Positions 15,845 through 25,458 of a DNA stretch of 64,000 nucleotides are shown piece after piece. The notes beneath the pieces are model-generated. The model was not told the DNA's origin and ran no database searches. It saw only the letters and a program-made list of their open reading frames with translations. The stretch lies in the NCBI RefSeq assembly GCF_003287355.1, contig NZ_QMIM01000022.1, positions 16,903 to 80,902 on the forward strand, written 5' to 3'. This stretch comes from Halorubrum sp. 48-1-W. Lineage in GTDB: Archaea; Halobacteriota; Halobacteria; Halobacteriales; Haloferacaceae. Both the position numbers and the translations under genes were made by a program. Each line of letters begins with the position of its first letter. The first letter of the stretch is position 1.

Positions 15845-16675
15845 CTAGAGCCGGTCGTCCCAGTCGATCCAGTCCTGTTCCCACCCCGACGTCGCGAAGT
15901 ACCCCCGGTCCGCGAACTCGGCGTCCTCCCGACGCGTCCGGTTCCGCTCCCTCCAACCCTGCTCGCCGTCGACGAGCATCGGCCGGAGCCGAGCGGGGCC
16001 GAGCTCCTCGACCGTGCGGAAACCGTCGGGGGCGGGGTCGCTGTCGGGGGCGGGGTCGCTGTCGAGGGCGGGGTCGCTGTCGGGGGCGGGGTTGTCATGG
16101 GGCGTTGGGTCACCGTCGCCGACGGGCTCGACGGCGACGACCGTCTGGACCGCCGTGCCGCGGGGATACACTATCCGGCCGCCGTCGGCGAGCTGGTCAC
16201 ACAGCGCCCGCGGCGGCGTGACGACCGCCGCCTCGATCAGGACCCGGTCGTACGGGGCGTACTCGGGGAGCCCGCGCGCCCCGTCACGGCGGTCGACGAG
16301 GACGGCGTCGTAGCCCGCGTCCCCGAGGTTCGACCGCGCGAGCTGGACGGCACGCCGGTCGATGTCGACCGCGTGGACGTGACGCGCCCCGACGATCTCC
16401 GCGAGCGCCGCGCTGGTGTAGCCGATCCCCGCGCCGACGACGAGCACGTCGTCCCCCTCGTCGGCGTCGAGCGCCGTGAGCATCCGCGCGACCGTGGCGG
16501 GAGCGAGCGCACGCGTCTCCGCGCCCTCGCGCGTGTCGTTCGCGTACGGCGCGTCGTCGACGAACGCACTGCGGGGAACCGCCTGGAGGGACGCGAGCAC
16601 CGACGCACCGAGGGGCTCGCCCAGCTGGTGTTCGAGCCCCTCGATCATGTCCGCCCGGAGCGCCGCTTCGTCCAT
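15845..16675 (-). CDS. PIMT-family methyltransferase paralogue with a repeat-bearing loop
   Basis: A 276-residue protein of the protein-L-isoaspartate methyltransferase family. The helix-rich start (MIEGLEHQLGEPLGASVLASLQAVPRSAF is split over two helices) and VVGAGIGYTSAALAEIVGA, the SAM-binding loop, are clear. DGARGLPEYAPYDRVLIEAA follows. A tandem 6-residue repeat (PDSDPA, four near copies, about residues 196-220) interrupts the C-terminal part; it is encoded by 18-bp DNA repeats at about 16025-16090. The C-terminal tail ends YFATSGWEQDWIDWDDRL. It is downstream of the canonical pcm gene on the same strand. Whether it still repairs isoaspartate is uncertain. Confidence 0.8.
   Translation of the reverse strand: MDEAALRADMIEGLEHQLGEPLGASVLASLQAVPRSAFVDDAPYANDTREGAETRALAPATVARMLTALDADEGDDVLVVGAGIGYTSAALAEIVGARHVHAVDIDRRAVQLARSNLGDAGYDAVLVDRRDGARGLPEYAPYDRVLIEAAVVTPPRALCDQLADGGRIVYPRGTAVQTVVAVEPVGDGDPTPHDNPAPDSDPALDSDPAPDSDPAPDGFRTVEELGPARLRPMLVDGEQGWRERNRTRREDAEFADRGYFATSGWEQDWIDWDDRL
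16025..16090. repeat. 18-bp tandem repeats inside the PIMT paralogue
   Basis: The unit gtcgctgtcgggggcggg is repeated at 16037-16054, 16055-16072 (one mismatch) and 16073-16090, with a partial copy before. It keeps the reading frame and encodes the PDSDPA linker. Confidence 0.85.
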
Positions 16676-16729
16676 GACCGTCCTCGGCGGTCGGTGGTCT
16701 AAAACCGCACGCTCCGTGCGGGCCCGTCG

Positions 16730-17398
16730 TCACCTCATCGGGACGAACCTGACCCCGCCGTGGTCCTCGCGGTCGACGCCGTCCGCGCGGACCGTCAGCC
16801 GGACGAGCCGCTGTCCGCCGCCGATCCGGCCACCGAGGAGCCCACCCCCGCCACCTCCGGCCTCGACGGGGGCGACGACACGGCCGCCCTCGCGCACCCG
16901 CCCGACGATCTCGTCGGGGACTCCCCCGGGAGCGGCACAGGTCAGGTACGCCGCGTCGAACGGTGCCCGGTCAGCGAACGCGGTCCGGCCGTCGCCGGCC
17001 CGAACGGTCACGTCGTACCCCAGACGGTCCAGCCGTTCCCGGGCAGCCTCGGCGAGTTCCGGAACGTACTCGACGCTGTAGACGTTCCCGTCGCCGACGA
17101 CCTCGGCGACGACCGCAGCGTGGTACCCGCAACCGGTCCCGACCTCGAACACCCGGTCGCCGGCCGAGACCTCGAGGAGGTCGGTCATGACGGCCACCAT
17201 GTGCGGTGCGCTGATCGTCTGGCCGTGACCGATCGGGAGCGGGCGGTCCTCGTACGCGTGGTCGCGCTCGGCCTCGGGGACGAACTCGTGGCGAGGGACG
17301 GCCGCGATCGCCGACAACGTCCCCTCCGACACGTCGAGCCGCCGTCGGAGCTGTCCGACGAGCAGATCGCGATCCGGCGCGTGTTCGTCGTCATCCAT
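16730..17398 (-). CDS. pcm: Protein-L-isoaspartate O-methyltransferase
   Basis: The 222-residue enzyme methylates isoaspartyl residues in damaged proteins using SAM. Canonical features are the substrate-side motif PIGHGQTISAPHMVAVMTDLL (positions about 66-86, key residues G, Q, T, I, S), SAM loop FEVGTGCGYHAAVVAEV, acidic YSVEYVPELAE, and AGDGR. A glycine-rich loop (AGGGGGGLLGG) near the C-terminus is an oddity. The ATG at 17398 gives MDDDEHAPDRD; another ATG at 17413 is possible. It precedes the second PIMT-like gene by 54 bp. Confidence 0.92.
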   Translation of the reverse strand: MDDDEHAPDRDLLVGQLRRRLDVSEGTLSAIAAVPRHEFVPEAERDHAYEDRPLPIGHGQTISAPHMVAVMTDLLEVSAGDRVFEVGTGCGYHAAVVAEVVGDGNVYSVEYVPELAEAARERLDRLGYDVTVRAGDGRTAFADRAPFDAAYLTCAAPGGVPDEIVGRVREGGRVVAPVEAGGGGGGLLGGRIGGGQRLVRLTVRADGVDREDHGGVRFVPMR

Positions 17399-17526
17399 GA
17401 CATCCCATAACATGACGAGCGACGAGAAGCTGTCGGCGGGAAGCCGCACGCCTCGTGGACCGCGATACCCCCGGGAGAGGACACAGCCTCGCAAACGTTA
17501 ATCGGTGGCCGCGACTGGGTTCCCGT

Positions 17527-18273
17527 ATGGATCGAGCCCACTTTTCCGAGTTCGAGGTGATCCCGGCAGTCGACGTCCAGGACGGCGAGGTCGTCCAGCT
17601 CGTCGCGGGCGAGCGTGGCACGGGCAAACGCTACGGCGATCCGGTCGAGGCGGCGGCGCGGTGGACCGACGCGGGCGCACGGACGCTCCACCTGGTCGAC
17701 CTCGACGGCGCGTTCGAGGGCGAACGAGCGAACGCGGACGCGATCGGGGCGGTGATCGACGCCGTCGGCGACGGGATCGGGCTCCAGCTCGGCGGCGGGA
17801 TCCGAACCGCCGACGACGCCCACAGCCTCCTCGATACGGGCATCGACCGCGTGATCCTCGGGACTGCGGCGGTCGAGAACCCGGAGATCGTCGCAACGAT
17901 CGACGACACGCATCCGGGCAGCGTCGTCGTCAGCCTCGACGCGAAGGAGGGCGAGGTCGTCGTGAGCGGCTGGACCGAGGGAACCGGCCTCGACCCCGCC
18001 GAGGCCGCCGCGCGCTACGAGGGGCTGGGCGCGGGCGCGATCCTCTTCACGAACGTCGACGTCGAAGGCCAGCTCGAGGGGATCGACCGCGAGGCGGTCG
18101 AGAGCGTGGTCGAGGCGGTAGACGTCCCCGTGATCGCCTCGGGCGGCGTCGCGAGCGTCGACGACGTAGTCGCGCTGAAGGAGGCGGGCGCGGCGGCGGT
18201 CGTGGTGGGGACTGCGCTGTACGAGGGGGAGTTCACGCTGCGGGAGGCGCAGGCTGCCGCCGACGAGGCCTGA
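17527..18273 (+). CDS. hisA: Phosphoribosyl-formimino-AICAR-phosphate isomerase HisA
   Basis: The 248-residue (beta/alpha)8 enzyme isomerises ProFAR to PRFAR in histidine synthesis. The catalytic N-terminal Asp is in VIPAVDVQDGEVVQL, the phosphate-binding loops are LQLGGGIRT and ASGGVAS, and the second catalytic Asp region is in ILFTNVDVEGQLEG. The ATG at 17527 matches the usual length; a TATA-like gttaatc lies about 27 nt upstream. hisB lies about 2.4 kb away, with a permease and stress gene in the opposite direction between them. Confidence 0.95.
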   Translation: MDRAHFSEFEVIPAVDVQDGEVVQLVAGERGTGKRYGDPVEAAARWTDAGARTLHLVDLDGAFEGERANADAIGAVIDAVGDGIGLQLGGGIRTADDAHSLLDTGIDRVILGTAAVENPEIVATIDDTHPGSVVVSLDAKEGEVVVSGWTEGTGLDPAEAAARYEGLGAGAILFTNVDVEGQLEGIDREAVESVVEAVDVPVIASGGVASVDDVVALKEAGAAAVVVGTALYEGEFTLREAQAAADEA

Positions 18274-18351
18274 GCGTCGGGTGCGAGGTCGACCGGGACC
18301 CGTGGAAGCCGACGGCGATCCGTGGGCGACGACGGCGATCCGGTCGGCCCG

Positions 18352-19125
18352 TCACTCGCCGGCGGCGTCCGCTGGTCGCTCGCGTTGAACGACCAGCACC
18401 GGGCCGAGGAACCGCTCCGCCACCTGTTCGGAGGGCATCCCGAAGACGAACGTCGTGACCGACGGGTCAGTCTCGCCCATGACCACCGCGTCGTGGGCCT
18501 CGCCGTGGCGGGCGATCGCGTCGACCGGTACCTCGGCGTCCTCGACGAGGGTCCCGATCCCGTCGGGGTCCATGCCGCGCTCGACGAGTTCCGTCTTCAC
18601 CCCGTTCAACAGGGTCTCGGCGTCGTCCACGGTCTCGTCGTCGGCGAGGACGTGGTAGAGCGTCACCGCGACGTCGGTGCCGGCGAACAGGCCGGCGACG
18701 AGCCGCGCGTTTCGGTCGATCCCGACGGTCCCGCGCACGGCGACGAGGACGGACTCGACGCGCTCGGTGCCGTTCGGAACGAGCACGGCGAGGCAGCCGT
18801 GTTCGTAGATGAGCCGATCGATCGTCGTCCGCTCGTCGTGAGTGAACACGAGGCGCGTCTCGACGGTGGCGCCGGCGTCCGCCAGCGCGCCGGCGAACTC
18901 CTCGAGTTTCGACATCGCGGTCCCGCCGAACTGCTCTCTCGCCTGCTCCGTGGCCGTCTGTTCGGGGAGCACGTGGTACCCCAACAGGACGACGTGGGCG
19001 TTCGCGAGTAGCTCGGCAGTGCCGGTCGGGAGCGACTCGCCCTCCAGCACTTCCAGCGGGACGAGCACCGCGGGGCGGTCGGTCTCGGTTCCTGTCGGGT
19101 CGTCCGGTCGTGTCGTGTCAGTCAT
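18352..19125 (-). CDS. Universal stress protein with two UspA-like halves
   Basis: A 257-residue protein made of two UspA-like domains. The first (about residues 17-120) has [14 protein letters not shown] and ends [12 protein letters not shown]; the second (about 125-245) has [23 protein letters not shown] and [14 protein letters not shown]. The ATP-binding glycine motif in the second half is imperfect. The start overlaps the end of the permease gene by eight bases, so the two are translationally linked. A Usp partner next to an APC permease is common in haloarchaea and suggests a transport-regulation role. Confidence 0.8.
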   Translation of the reverse strand: MTDTTRPDDPTGTETDRPAVLVPLEVLEGESLPTGTAELLANAHVVLLGYHVLPEQTATEQAREQFGGTAMSKLEEFAGALADAGATVETRLVFTHDERTTIDRLIYEHGCLAVLVPNGTERVESVLVAVRGTVGIDRNARLVAGLFAGTDVAVTLYHVLADDETVDDAETLLNGVKTELVERGMDPDGIGTLVEDAEVPVDAIARHGEAHDAVVMGETDPSVTTFVFGMPSEQVAERFLGPVLVVQRERPADAAGE

Positions 19126-20569
19126 GTTCGAATCTCCCCTCGAGTTCGACGTCCGTCGCGTAGTACCGGTACCAGCCGTAGGCTGTAACCATGACGGCGA
19201 CTCCGACGCCGATCGAGGCCGGACGCATGAACGCGATGAGCGCGAAGCTCGCGAGCGCCCCGACGCCGGCGACCGCGAGGCCGGCCGGACAGCGGAACGA
19301 CGGCGTGTACCAGTCGGGCCGTTCGCGACGGAGCCGGACCAGCGTGACGCAGATCAGTCCGTACATCACGAGGTGGAGGAAGGAGGCGACCTCCGCGAGC
19401 AGCTCCACCTGCCCGGTCGCCGTGAGGACGACGATCGGCCCGCCGGCCAGCCCCAAGGCGACGTGCGGCGTCCCGTACTGGAGGTTGATCCGGCTCGCGG
19501 TCGCGGGGATGAGGTCGTCCCGGCTCACGGCGTACACCGCGCGCGAGGCGCTGAGTATCGACGCGTTCGCGCTCGAGAACGTCGCCAACAGGCCGGCGAT
19601 GACGATGGCGATCGCCCCCGGCAACCCGACGAACTCGCGGGCGACCTCGACCATGGCTGTCTCGCCGAACTCGCCGAGACGGGCGCTACCGAACGCGCTC
19701 GTCGCGACGAAGACCGTGACGACGTAGAAGACGCCGACGACGAGGACGGACGCGACCATCGCCAGCGGGAGGTTCCGCGAGGGGTTCTCGATGTCGCCCG
19801 CGACGGTCGCCACCTGTGCGAAGCCGAGGTACGAGGTGAACACGAGCGCCGCCGTCTGGAGCACCGGTAGCAGTCCGCCGGGCGGGAAGAACCGCTCCGG
19901 AGTGCTCTCCGTTCCGAACACGCCGAGCGCGTCGAGGCTCCCGTAGCTCAAGAACAGCGTGAGGATGACGAGCAGGACAGCCACGATCCCGTTCTGGAGC
20001 GACGCGGTGTTCTCGGTCCCGAAGAGGCTGAGCGCCGTGAGGCCGGCTCCGAACGCGACCCCGAGAGGCACCGCGGGGTCGACGGGCAGGTCGATCCCCG
20101 CCTCCAGGAACACCTGTCCGGCGTAGCTCCCGAGGCCGACGAGGTAGAACGCCGACGCGAACACGAGCCCGAGCCAGAGCCCGATCCCGACGATCGCGCC
20201 CGGCGCGGTTCCGAGCCCCCGCGAGATGAAGAAGTAGCCGCCGCCGCTGCGCGGCATCGCCGTCGCGAGCTCGGAGGTCGGCAGGGCCACGAGCAGTGCG
20301 ACGACCGCGCCGATGGCGAACGACAGCGACGCGGCCGGTCCGGCGTTCCCTGCCGCGATCCCGGGAAACACGAAGATCCCCGCGCCGATCATCGTCCCGA
20401 TCCCGATCGCGAGCCCGCCTGAGAGCCCGATCGTCCGTTCGAGCTCCCCCTCGCCGGTGTCGGCGTCGACGATCTCGGCGATCGCGTCCGGGCCGGCGGG
20501 GTCGGTCGGCGGGCCCCCCACCTCTGCTGAGGAGCCGTCGCGGGCCTCGGAACCGTCTGGAGCAACCAT
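19118..20569 (-). CDS. APC-superfamily amino acid permease
   Basis: A 483-residue transporter with about 12 membrane segments after an acidic N-terminal tail. The first-helix signature [19 protein letters not shown] is the APC substrate-binding loop; [17 protein letters not shown] and [21 protein letters not shown] are other family motifs. Substrate is probably an amino acid or amine but is not predictable. The ATG at 20569 removes a short basic extension. It is followed by the overlapping universal stress protein gene and lies divergent from hisB. Confidence 0.88.
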   Translation of the reverse strand: MVAPDGSEARDGSSAEVGGPPTDPAGPDAIAEIVDADTGEGELERTIGLSGGLAIGIGTMIGAGIFVFPGIAAGNAGPAASLSFAIGAVVALLVALPTSELATAMPRSGGGYFFISRGLGTAPGAIVGIGLWLGLVFASAFYLVGLGSYAGQVFLEAGIDLPVDPAVPLGVAFGAGLTALSLFGTENTASLQNGIVAVLLVILTLFLSYGSLDALGVFGTESTPERFFPPGGLLPVLQTAALVFTSYLGFAQVATVAGDIENPSRNLPLAMVASVLVVGVFYVVTVFVATSAFGSARLGEFGETAMVEVAREFVGLPGAIAIVIAGLLATFSSANASILSASRAVYAVSRDDLIPATASRINLQYGTPHVALGLAGGPIVVLTATGQVELLAEVASFLHLVMYGLICVTLVRLRRERPDWYTPSFRCPAGLAVAGVGALASFALIAFMRPASIGVGVAVMVTAYGWYRYYATDVELEGRFEHD

Positions 20570-20655
20570 CCCGCGAACACCCACTCCCGCGCGGGCCAAA
20601 TAGCCATCGTCGTCCCACCCGCAACCGCCTTAAGAGCCGCCGCCGACGGGCCGGT

Positions 20656-21252
20656 ATGGGCGAGCACGACCGGACCGCGGCCGTCTCCCGGGAGACCGCG
20701 GAGACGACGATCGACCTGACACTCGTACTCGACGGCGACGGGGAGAGCGAGGTGGACACCGGGATCGGCTTTTACGACCACATGCTCGAGGCGTTCGCGA
20801 AACACGGCCTCTTCGACCTCACCGTCCGCTGTGACGGCGACACCCACATCGACGACCACCACACCGTCGAGGACGTGGCGATCTGCCTCGGCGAGGCGTT
20901 CGAGGAGGCGCTCGGCGACAAACGCGGCATCCGGCGGTACGCCGACCGGCGGGTCCCGCTCGACGAGGCGGTCGCGAGCGTCGTCGTCGACGTCTCGGGA
21001 CGGCCATACTACGACTTCTCCGGCGAGTTCTCCCAGGAGTCGATCGGCGGGTTCACGAGCGTCATGGCCGACCACTTCGCGCTCTCGCTCGCGCACAACG
21101 CCGGACTCACGCTCCACACTGCGGTCGAGACGGGCGACAACGCCCACCACGAGGTCGAGGCGCTGTTCAAGGCGCTCGCGCGCGCCCTCGACGACGCGAC
21201 GCGGATCGACGGGCGACGGAGCGACACGCCGAGCACGAAGGGCGCACTCTAG
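20656..21252 (+). CDS. hisB: Imidazoleglycerol-phosphate dehydratase HisB
   Basis: The 198-residue enzyme dehydrates imidazole-glycerol phosphate to imidazole-acetol phosphate. The duplicated metal-binding motifs are complete: [11 protein letters not shown] and [11 protein letters not shown] in the first half; [12 protein letters not shown] and [18 protein letters not shown] in the second. The length is that of the monofunctional enzyme. A TATA-like ccttaag lies about 28 nt upstream of the ATG. Confidence 0.96.
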   Translation: MGEHDRTAAVSRETAETTIDLTLVLDGDGESEVDTGIGFYDHMLEAFAKHGLFDLTVRCDGDTHIDDHHTVEDVAICLGEAFEEALGDKRGIRRYADRRVPLDEAVASVVVDVSGRPYYDFSGEFSQESIGGFTSVMADHFALSLAHNAGLTLHTAVETGDNAHHEVEALFKALARALDDATRIDGRRSDTPSTKGAL

Positions 21253-21351
21253 CGCGCCACGGGGACGCGGGTCGCCGTTTGTCACCGGCTCTCACAAACG
21301 CGCGTTTCAGCCTCCGGGACACCCATGTCCCCTCCCGCCGAACGATCGCGT

Positions 21352-21711
21352 ATGGTCAGACTGTCCCCGTCCGGCCTCCTCCGGACGTCCGCGACGACCG
21401 ACGCCACCACCCGCTGGCGGCTGGAGAGCGAGGACCTCCACGTCCGCAACCACGACCCCGAAACGGCACACGACGTCCGGCTGACGATCCGCCGTGACGG
21501 CGAGCGTTGCCACCGTGCGGAGTACCGGCTGCTCCCCGACCAGTCCGGCAGCTCGGTGAACCTCCTCCAGCCCGGCGAGTACGCCGTCACGGCCGCCGTC
21601 GACGATGCGGAGCCGGAAACGGCGACGGTTCGCGTCTCCGACGACCCGGACCGGACGATCGTCGTCGAGATCATCAACGGCTCGGTACGGATCTCCGAAG
21701 GGATCCACTAG
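21352..21711 (+). CDS. Hypothetical haloarchaeal protein
   Basis: A 119-residue acidic protein without a recognised family. It reads as a small beta-sandwich: ESEDLHVRNHDPETAHDV, LTIRRDGERCHRAEYRL, GSSVNLLQPGEYAVTAAVDD and ETATVRVSDDPDRTIVVEI. No signal peptide or membrane segment is present. Another ATG at 21325 could add nine residues; the later one is preferred because an A/T-poor leader precedes the first. It follows hisB by 99 bp. Confidence 0.55.
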   Translation: MVRLSPSGLLRTSATTDATTRWRLESEDLHVRNHDPETAHDVRLTIRRDGERCHRAEYRLLPDQSGSSVNLLQPGEYAVTAAVDDAEPETATVRVSDDPDRTIVVEIINGSVRISEGIH

Positions 21712-21719
21712 GCTCGTCG

Positions 21720-21811
21720 ACCGATCCGTCTCCGTCCCAGCTCCCGGCCGACCCGCCTCCGTCCCCCGGCGGATCCGTCTCCGTCCCCCGGCGGATCCGT
21801 CTCCGTCCCAG
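21720..21811. repeat. 22-bp tandem repeats in an intergenic region
   Basis: The unit ggcggatccgtctccgtccc(cc) occurs at 21768-21789 and 21790-21811, with degenerate copies earlier (from 21720). It fills most of the gap before the YkgJ-like gene. A TATA-like cttttagc near 21840 follows it. Confidence 0.75.
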
Positions 21812-21874
21812 CCCCGCGGGCCCACCCCTCGCCCGATCCCTTTTAGCCGTGCGAACCGTCCACACACGTGACCC

Positions 21875-22771
21875 ATGGAGCTCCGCTGTGAGGGGTGTGC
21901 CGGCTGCTGTGTCGACTGGCGGCCGCTCGCTCCGGAGGCCGCCGGCTCCGGCCGAGGCGGCCGGCGGCCGCCGCTCGACGACGTCTACGGCCTCGCGCCG
22001 CTCACCCGCGACGAGGTGGTGTCCTTCCTCGACCGCGGACTGGGCGACGTGATGACTCCCCGGCTCTTCGAACCCGCCGAGGGGGACGACCGCGTCCGGA
22101 TCGACGGGATCGACCTCGCGGCTGTCGGGGGCCGGCCGGTCTTCGTCGTCGGCCTCCGCAAGCCGCCGAAGCCCGTCGCGCCGATCGGTACCGGGACCGT
22201 CCGCTGGCTCGACGCCTGCGTCTTCCTCGACCCGACCACCCTACAGTGTCGGATCCACGGCGACGACGTCTATCCCCGGACGTGCTCGTCGTATCCCGGT
22301 CACAACCTCGCGCTCGACGCGAAGACCGAGTGCGAACGCGTCGAGGCTGGCGGCGGCGGCGAGCGCCTCCTCGACGACACCCCGCCCGCGGACCTGCCCG
22401 CGCCGGCGTTCGGCCCGCAGGCGCTCGGATCGACCGTCTTCGCGTACCCCGACCCGGCCGACCTCGAGGGCGTGGTAGCACTGCTCCGCGACGAGGAGGC
22501 GACCGACGACGACCGTGCCCGGTTCGTCGGGGCCGCCGCCGGCTCGCGTCCGGGCTCGCTCTCCGTCGACCCCGATCGGATGGCCGACGCGCGGTCGCGG
22601 GCCGGAGACGCCGACTCGTGGGCCGGGGACGCGATCCGCGACTGGCACGAGCGGGCGGGAGCCGACGGGGAGGTCGTCGACTTCGACGACGACGCCCGCG
22701 AACGGCTGGTTCGCGGGGTGGAGGACGACGTCGGCGCGCCGGGGACGCCGGGGTGGGACGACCTCGCGTGA
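21875..22771 (+). CDS. YkgJ-family cysteine cluster protein
   Basis: A 298-residue protein of the YkgJ (CxxCxxCC) family. Its start is CEGCAGCCVDW, and further conserved cysteines are in ACVFLDPTTLQCRIH and YPRTCSSYPGHN; together they probably bind zinc or an iron-sulfur cluster. The C-terminal third is acidic and probably specific to haloarchaea. The exact role of the family is unresolved. A TATA-like element about 30 nt upstream suggests a separate promoter. Confidence 0.85.
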   Translation: MELRCEGCAGCCVDWRPLAPEAAGSGRGGRRPPLDDVYGLAPLTRDEVVSFLDRGLGDVMTPRLFEPAEGDDRVRIDGIDLAAVGGRPVFVVGLRKPPKPVAPIGTGTVRWLDACVFLDPTTLQCRIHGDDVYPRTCSSYPGHNLALDAKTECERVEAGGGGERLLDDTPPADLPAPAFGPQALGSTVFAYPDPADLEGVVALLRDEEATDDDRARFVGAAAGSRPGSLSVDPDRMADARSRAGDADSWAGDAIRDWHERAGADGEVVDFDDDARERLVRGVEDDVGAPGTPGWDDLA

Positions 22772-22787
22772 GCCCGCGCCGGGCATG

Positions 22788-23834
22788 TCAGCGGGACCCG
22801 TCCGGCCGCCACACCCCCTGTCTCCCGTCGAGCCACGCGACGACGACGACGTGCGGGAGCGTCAGGGCCGCGATGGCGACGAGCGAGACGGCGAGGACGT
22901 CGCCGGGAGCCGCGACGCCGGACGGGACCGCCAGCCCCACGCCCCCCACGACGAGGAACCCGCCGAGCGTGAGCGGCGCGGCGTCGCGAGCGAACCGCGA
23001 GAGCGCGCCGCGGACGTCCCCCTCGGCGAGCCGTTCCGCGGCGGCCGCGTCGACGAGCGTCAGCCGCCCGACGTGCCGGAGCGAGTGCCAGGCAGCGAAG
23101 TAGACGCCGATCGCGAGGACGGGCGCAGTGAGCAGGAACCACGCCCACAGCACGGCGGTCTCGCCCGCGTCCCGGAGCCACCCCCGCCGGTCCGCGCCGG
23201 CCCGGACGCGACCGTAGCCGAGCCCCGCCGACAGCAACGTCGCCCCCGCCATCGACGCGCCGACCGCCAGCCGCGTCGACGGGGTGAAGACCGGGGCGAC
23301 GGCGGCGGCCGCGTCGGCGACGAACAGGCCGACCACCCACTCGGCCACCAGCCGGTACTCATCGGGACGACTCAGGAGCGGGACGCCCATCGGCAGCCCG
23401 CCGCGGACGAAAAGCGTCAGCGCCCGCTCGCCGGGGGTCGGGAGGTGGTCGACGCCGGCGAGGACGAGCACAGCCACGTCGCCCTGTCCCCAGTGGAGCC
23501 ACGTGAGACAGACGAACCCGACGAACGCGGCTGTGGGCGCGGCGAAGAACGCGACGACGACCGCACTGCCGAGAACCGCGTACGTGACCGAGACGGCCGC
23601 GACCGACCGCCGGAGCGACACCCCGTCCCCTCCGGCTGTGCGCAACGGAACCAAGTGATCGACCGCGCCGTGGGCCATCCCGACGACCAGCGTGCCGAGC
23701 ACGAACGTCGCGACGCCGAACTCGACCGGAAGCAAGGGGGTGATGGCCCCGAACGGCACCAACGCCGCCATCGCGACCGCGGGGTACCGTGTGAACCACC
23801 TGTCGGCGAGCCGGAGCGCCTCCGCGTCAGTCAT
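22788..23834 (-). CDS. brp: Brp/Blh-family beta-carotene 15,15'-dioxygenase
   Basis: A 348-residue membrane enzyme that cleaves beta-carotene to retinal. About eight to ten membrane segments carry the iron-ligand histidines: HGAVDHLVPL, TWLHWGQGD, FAAWHSLRHVG and ALTLPHVVVV. The ATG at 23834 overlaps the crtY stop region; an alternative ATG at 23849 would add five residues. It is the last gene of serB-crtY-brp on this strand. No rhodopsin gene is in the window, so retinal would serve an opsin encoded elsewhere. Confidence 0.9.
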   Translation of the reverse strand: MTDAEALRLADRWFTRYPAVAMAALVPFGAITPLLPVEFGVATFVLGTLVVGMAHGAVDHLVPLRTAGGDGVSLRRSVAAVSVTYAVLGSAVVVAFFAAPTAAFVGFVCLTWLHWGQGDVAVLVLAGVDHLPTPGERALTLFVRGGLPMGVPLLSRPDEYRLVAEWVVGLFVADAAAAVAPVFTPSTRLAVGASMAGATLLSAGLGYGRVRAGADRRGWLRDAGETAVLWAWFLLTAPVLAIGVYFAAWHSLRHVGRLTLVDAAAAERLAEGDVRGALSRFARDAAPLTLGGFLVVGGVGLAVPSGVAAPGDVLAVSLVAIAALTLPHVVVVAWLDGRQGVWRPDGSR

Positions 23835-24630
23835 TGCCGGGACCGACATCGTCGGGGACCGTCGCGATCGACCCCTCGACAGCTGTCCGGCGGTCGTTCC
23901 AGTCGAGTACCCACTCGAACAACACGAGCCCGTTCACGGTCATCAGGTTGGCCGACGCGAAGAACAGCATCTCCTCTATCGGCAGGCCGAGGACGGCGAC
24001 GCCCGTCGTCAACTCCGTCGAGAGGACCCACGTCCCCATCCCGATCGCGATCCGGTCGACGATCCAGAAGTACACGGCCGGGACGAGCGTCACCGTCAGC
24101 CAGACCCGCGGCGTCCGGGCGAGGTACCCCCCGCCGACGGACCACTGGAGAGCGAGCACGGGACCCACCCACGCGATCAGGCCGCCGAGATAGAGGAACG
24201 CGTCGTCGAGCGAGACGAGCCAGAGGCCGCCCGCCACCATCGAGAGTCCGACGAGCACCCCGGCGACTCGCGGTCGGCGGTCGAAGTCGCCCTCCCGGAA
24301 CGCCGGATCGAACCCGATCCGGTGGAGGACGAACCCGGCGATCACGGTCTGGATCCCGAAAAAGAGGTACTCGCCGAGCGGGATCGAGAGCGCGCGGACG
24401 AACACGGCACCCTCGCCGTAGCTCCACGCGCCCCGCCGGATCATGTAGCTGATCCACGGCGTCGTGTACGCGTAGGCGATGGCGACGAGTACGGTGATGC
24501 CGACGGTCGCGCGTCGCCGACGGACGCGATCGTACTCCGGCGTGAGGTACCACAGGGCCGCGACCAGCGGAAGGGTGAAAACGAGATGGAACTGCAAGTA
24601 CGTCAGCGTGGGGATCACCGTTGCCTCCAC
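23827..24630 (-). CDS. crtY: Lycopene beta-cyclase, fused CrtYc-CrtYd type
   Basis: The 267-residue membrane protein cyclises lycopene to beta-carotene. It is the archaeal/actinobacterial type in which two similar halves are joined: the first has PLGEYLFFGIQT and the second LPIEEMLFFASANLM, both carrying the acidic E-(x)-FF motif. About seven membrane segments are visible. It overlaps brp, so substrate-making and substrate-cleaving enzymes are co-translated. Confidence 0.92.
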   Translation of the reverse strand: MEATVIPTLTYLQFHLVFTLPLVAALWYLTPEYDRVRRRRATVGITVLVAIAYAYTTPWISYMIRRGAWSYGEGAVFVRALSIPLGEYLFFGIQTVIAGFVLHRIGFDPAFREGDFDRRPRVAGVLVGLSMVAGGLWLVSLDDAFLYLGGLIAWVGPVLALQWSVGGGYLARTPRVWLTVTLVPAVYFWIVDRIAIGMGTWVLSTELTTGVAVLGLPIEEMLFFASANLMTVNGLVLFEWVLDWNDRRTAVEGSIATVPDDVGPGND

Positions 24631-24675
24631 GAAACGACGACCATGTCAACCCCTTCGGCCCCACAGCGATTAAGC

Positions 24676-25323
24676 TTAGGCGTTTTCCGAGAGCACGCCG
24701 TGCGCCTCCAACACTTTCCCGAGGCGGTACATCGAGGCGACCACCGCGTCACAGACCGGTCTGACGGCCGGTTTCGGGACGAACCCGACCGAGAGGCCCG
24801 CGACCTCGAGCATCGGGAGGTCGTTCGCGCCGTCGCCGACCGCGACCGTCGACGCCATGGGGACGCCGAGCTCCGCAGCGAGGTCCTCCAGCGCGTGGTC
24901 CTTGGTGCCCTCGATCAGGGGTCCCTCCGCTTCGCCGGTGAGCGTCCCGTTCGCGACCGGGAGCCGGTTGGCGACTATCGTGTCGGCCTCGACGCCCTCG
25001 CGTTCGAGCGCGCGCTCGACCCCGTGATCGAAGCCGCCGGTGAGCACCGCGACGTGATGGCCGTCGGCCCGGAGCCGCTCGATCAGCCGCGCCGCGCCCG
25101 GTCGGAGCCGGACCGCGTCGAACGCGGCGTCCACCTCCGTCTCGGGGAGTCCGCCGAGTAGCTCCGCGCGGCTGTAGAGGCTCTCGGCGTAGCTGATCTC
25201 GTCGTTCATCGCCCGTTCCGTGATCTCGGCCACCTCGTCGGCGACTCCCGCCCGCTCCGCGAGCAACACCGTCATCTCGGAGTCGGAGAGCGTGCCGTCG
25301 AAGTCGAACGCGATCAGGCTCAT
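24676..25323 (-). CDS. serB: Phosphoserine phosphatase
   Basis: A 215-residue HAD phosphatase that makes serine from phosphoserine. Motif I is AFDFDGTLSDSEMT with D7 and D9, the cap region contains NDEISYAESLYSRAEL, motif II is AVLTGGFDHG, and motif IV is VAVGDGANDLPML, the pattern of SerB rather than a general HAD enzyme. The start is fixed by MSLIAFDFDG. It lies upstream of crtY by 45 bp on the same strand, perhaps by chance. Confidence 0.93.
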   Translation of the reverse strand: MSLIAFDFDGTLSDSEMTVLLAERAGVADEVAEITERAMNDEISYAESLYSRAELLGGLPETEVDAAFDAVRLRPGAARLIERLRADGHHVAVLTGGFDHGVERALEREGVEADTIVANRLPVANGTLTGEAEGPLIEGTKDHALEDLAAELGVPMASTVAVGDGANDLPMLEVAGLSVGFVPKPAVRPVCDAVVASMYRLGKVLEAHGVLSENA

Positions 25324-25458
25324 GCCCGTCGTTGGTCCGGCAGGGGTCTTTAACCGCCTGATCGGTCCCCGTCGCCCGAGCCGCGTCGCCGGCCCCTTCG
25401 GTCGACGGCCGCCACCCGCTCCGGTGGGCTTTTGCCCGGTCCGACCGTCCCCGTCGGC

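Noticed and set aside
13683..15956. Long minus-strand frame covering crcB, the HerA-type gene and beyond
   Set aside because: Only its last 115 residues are the CrcB protein; the rest is out of frame with the real HerA-type ATPase gene.
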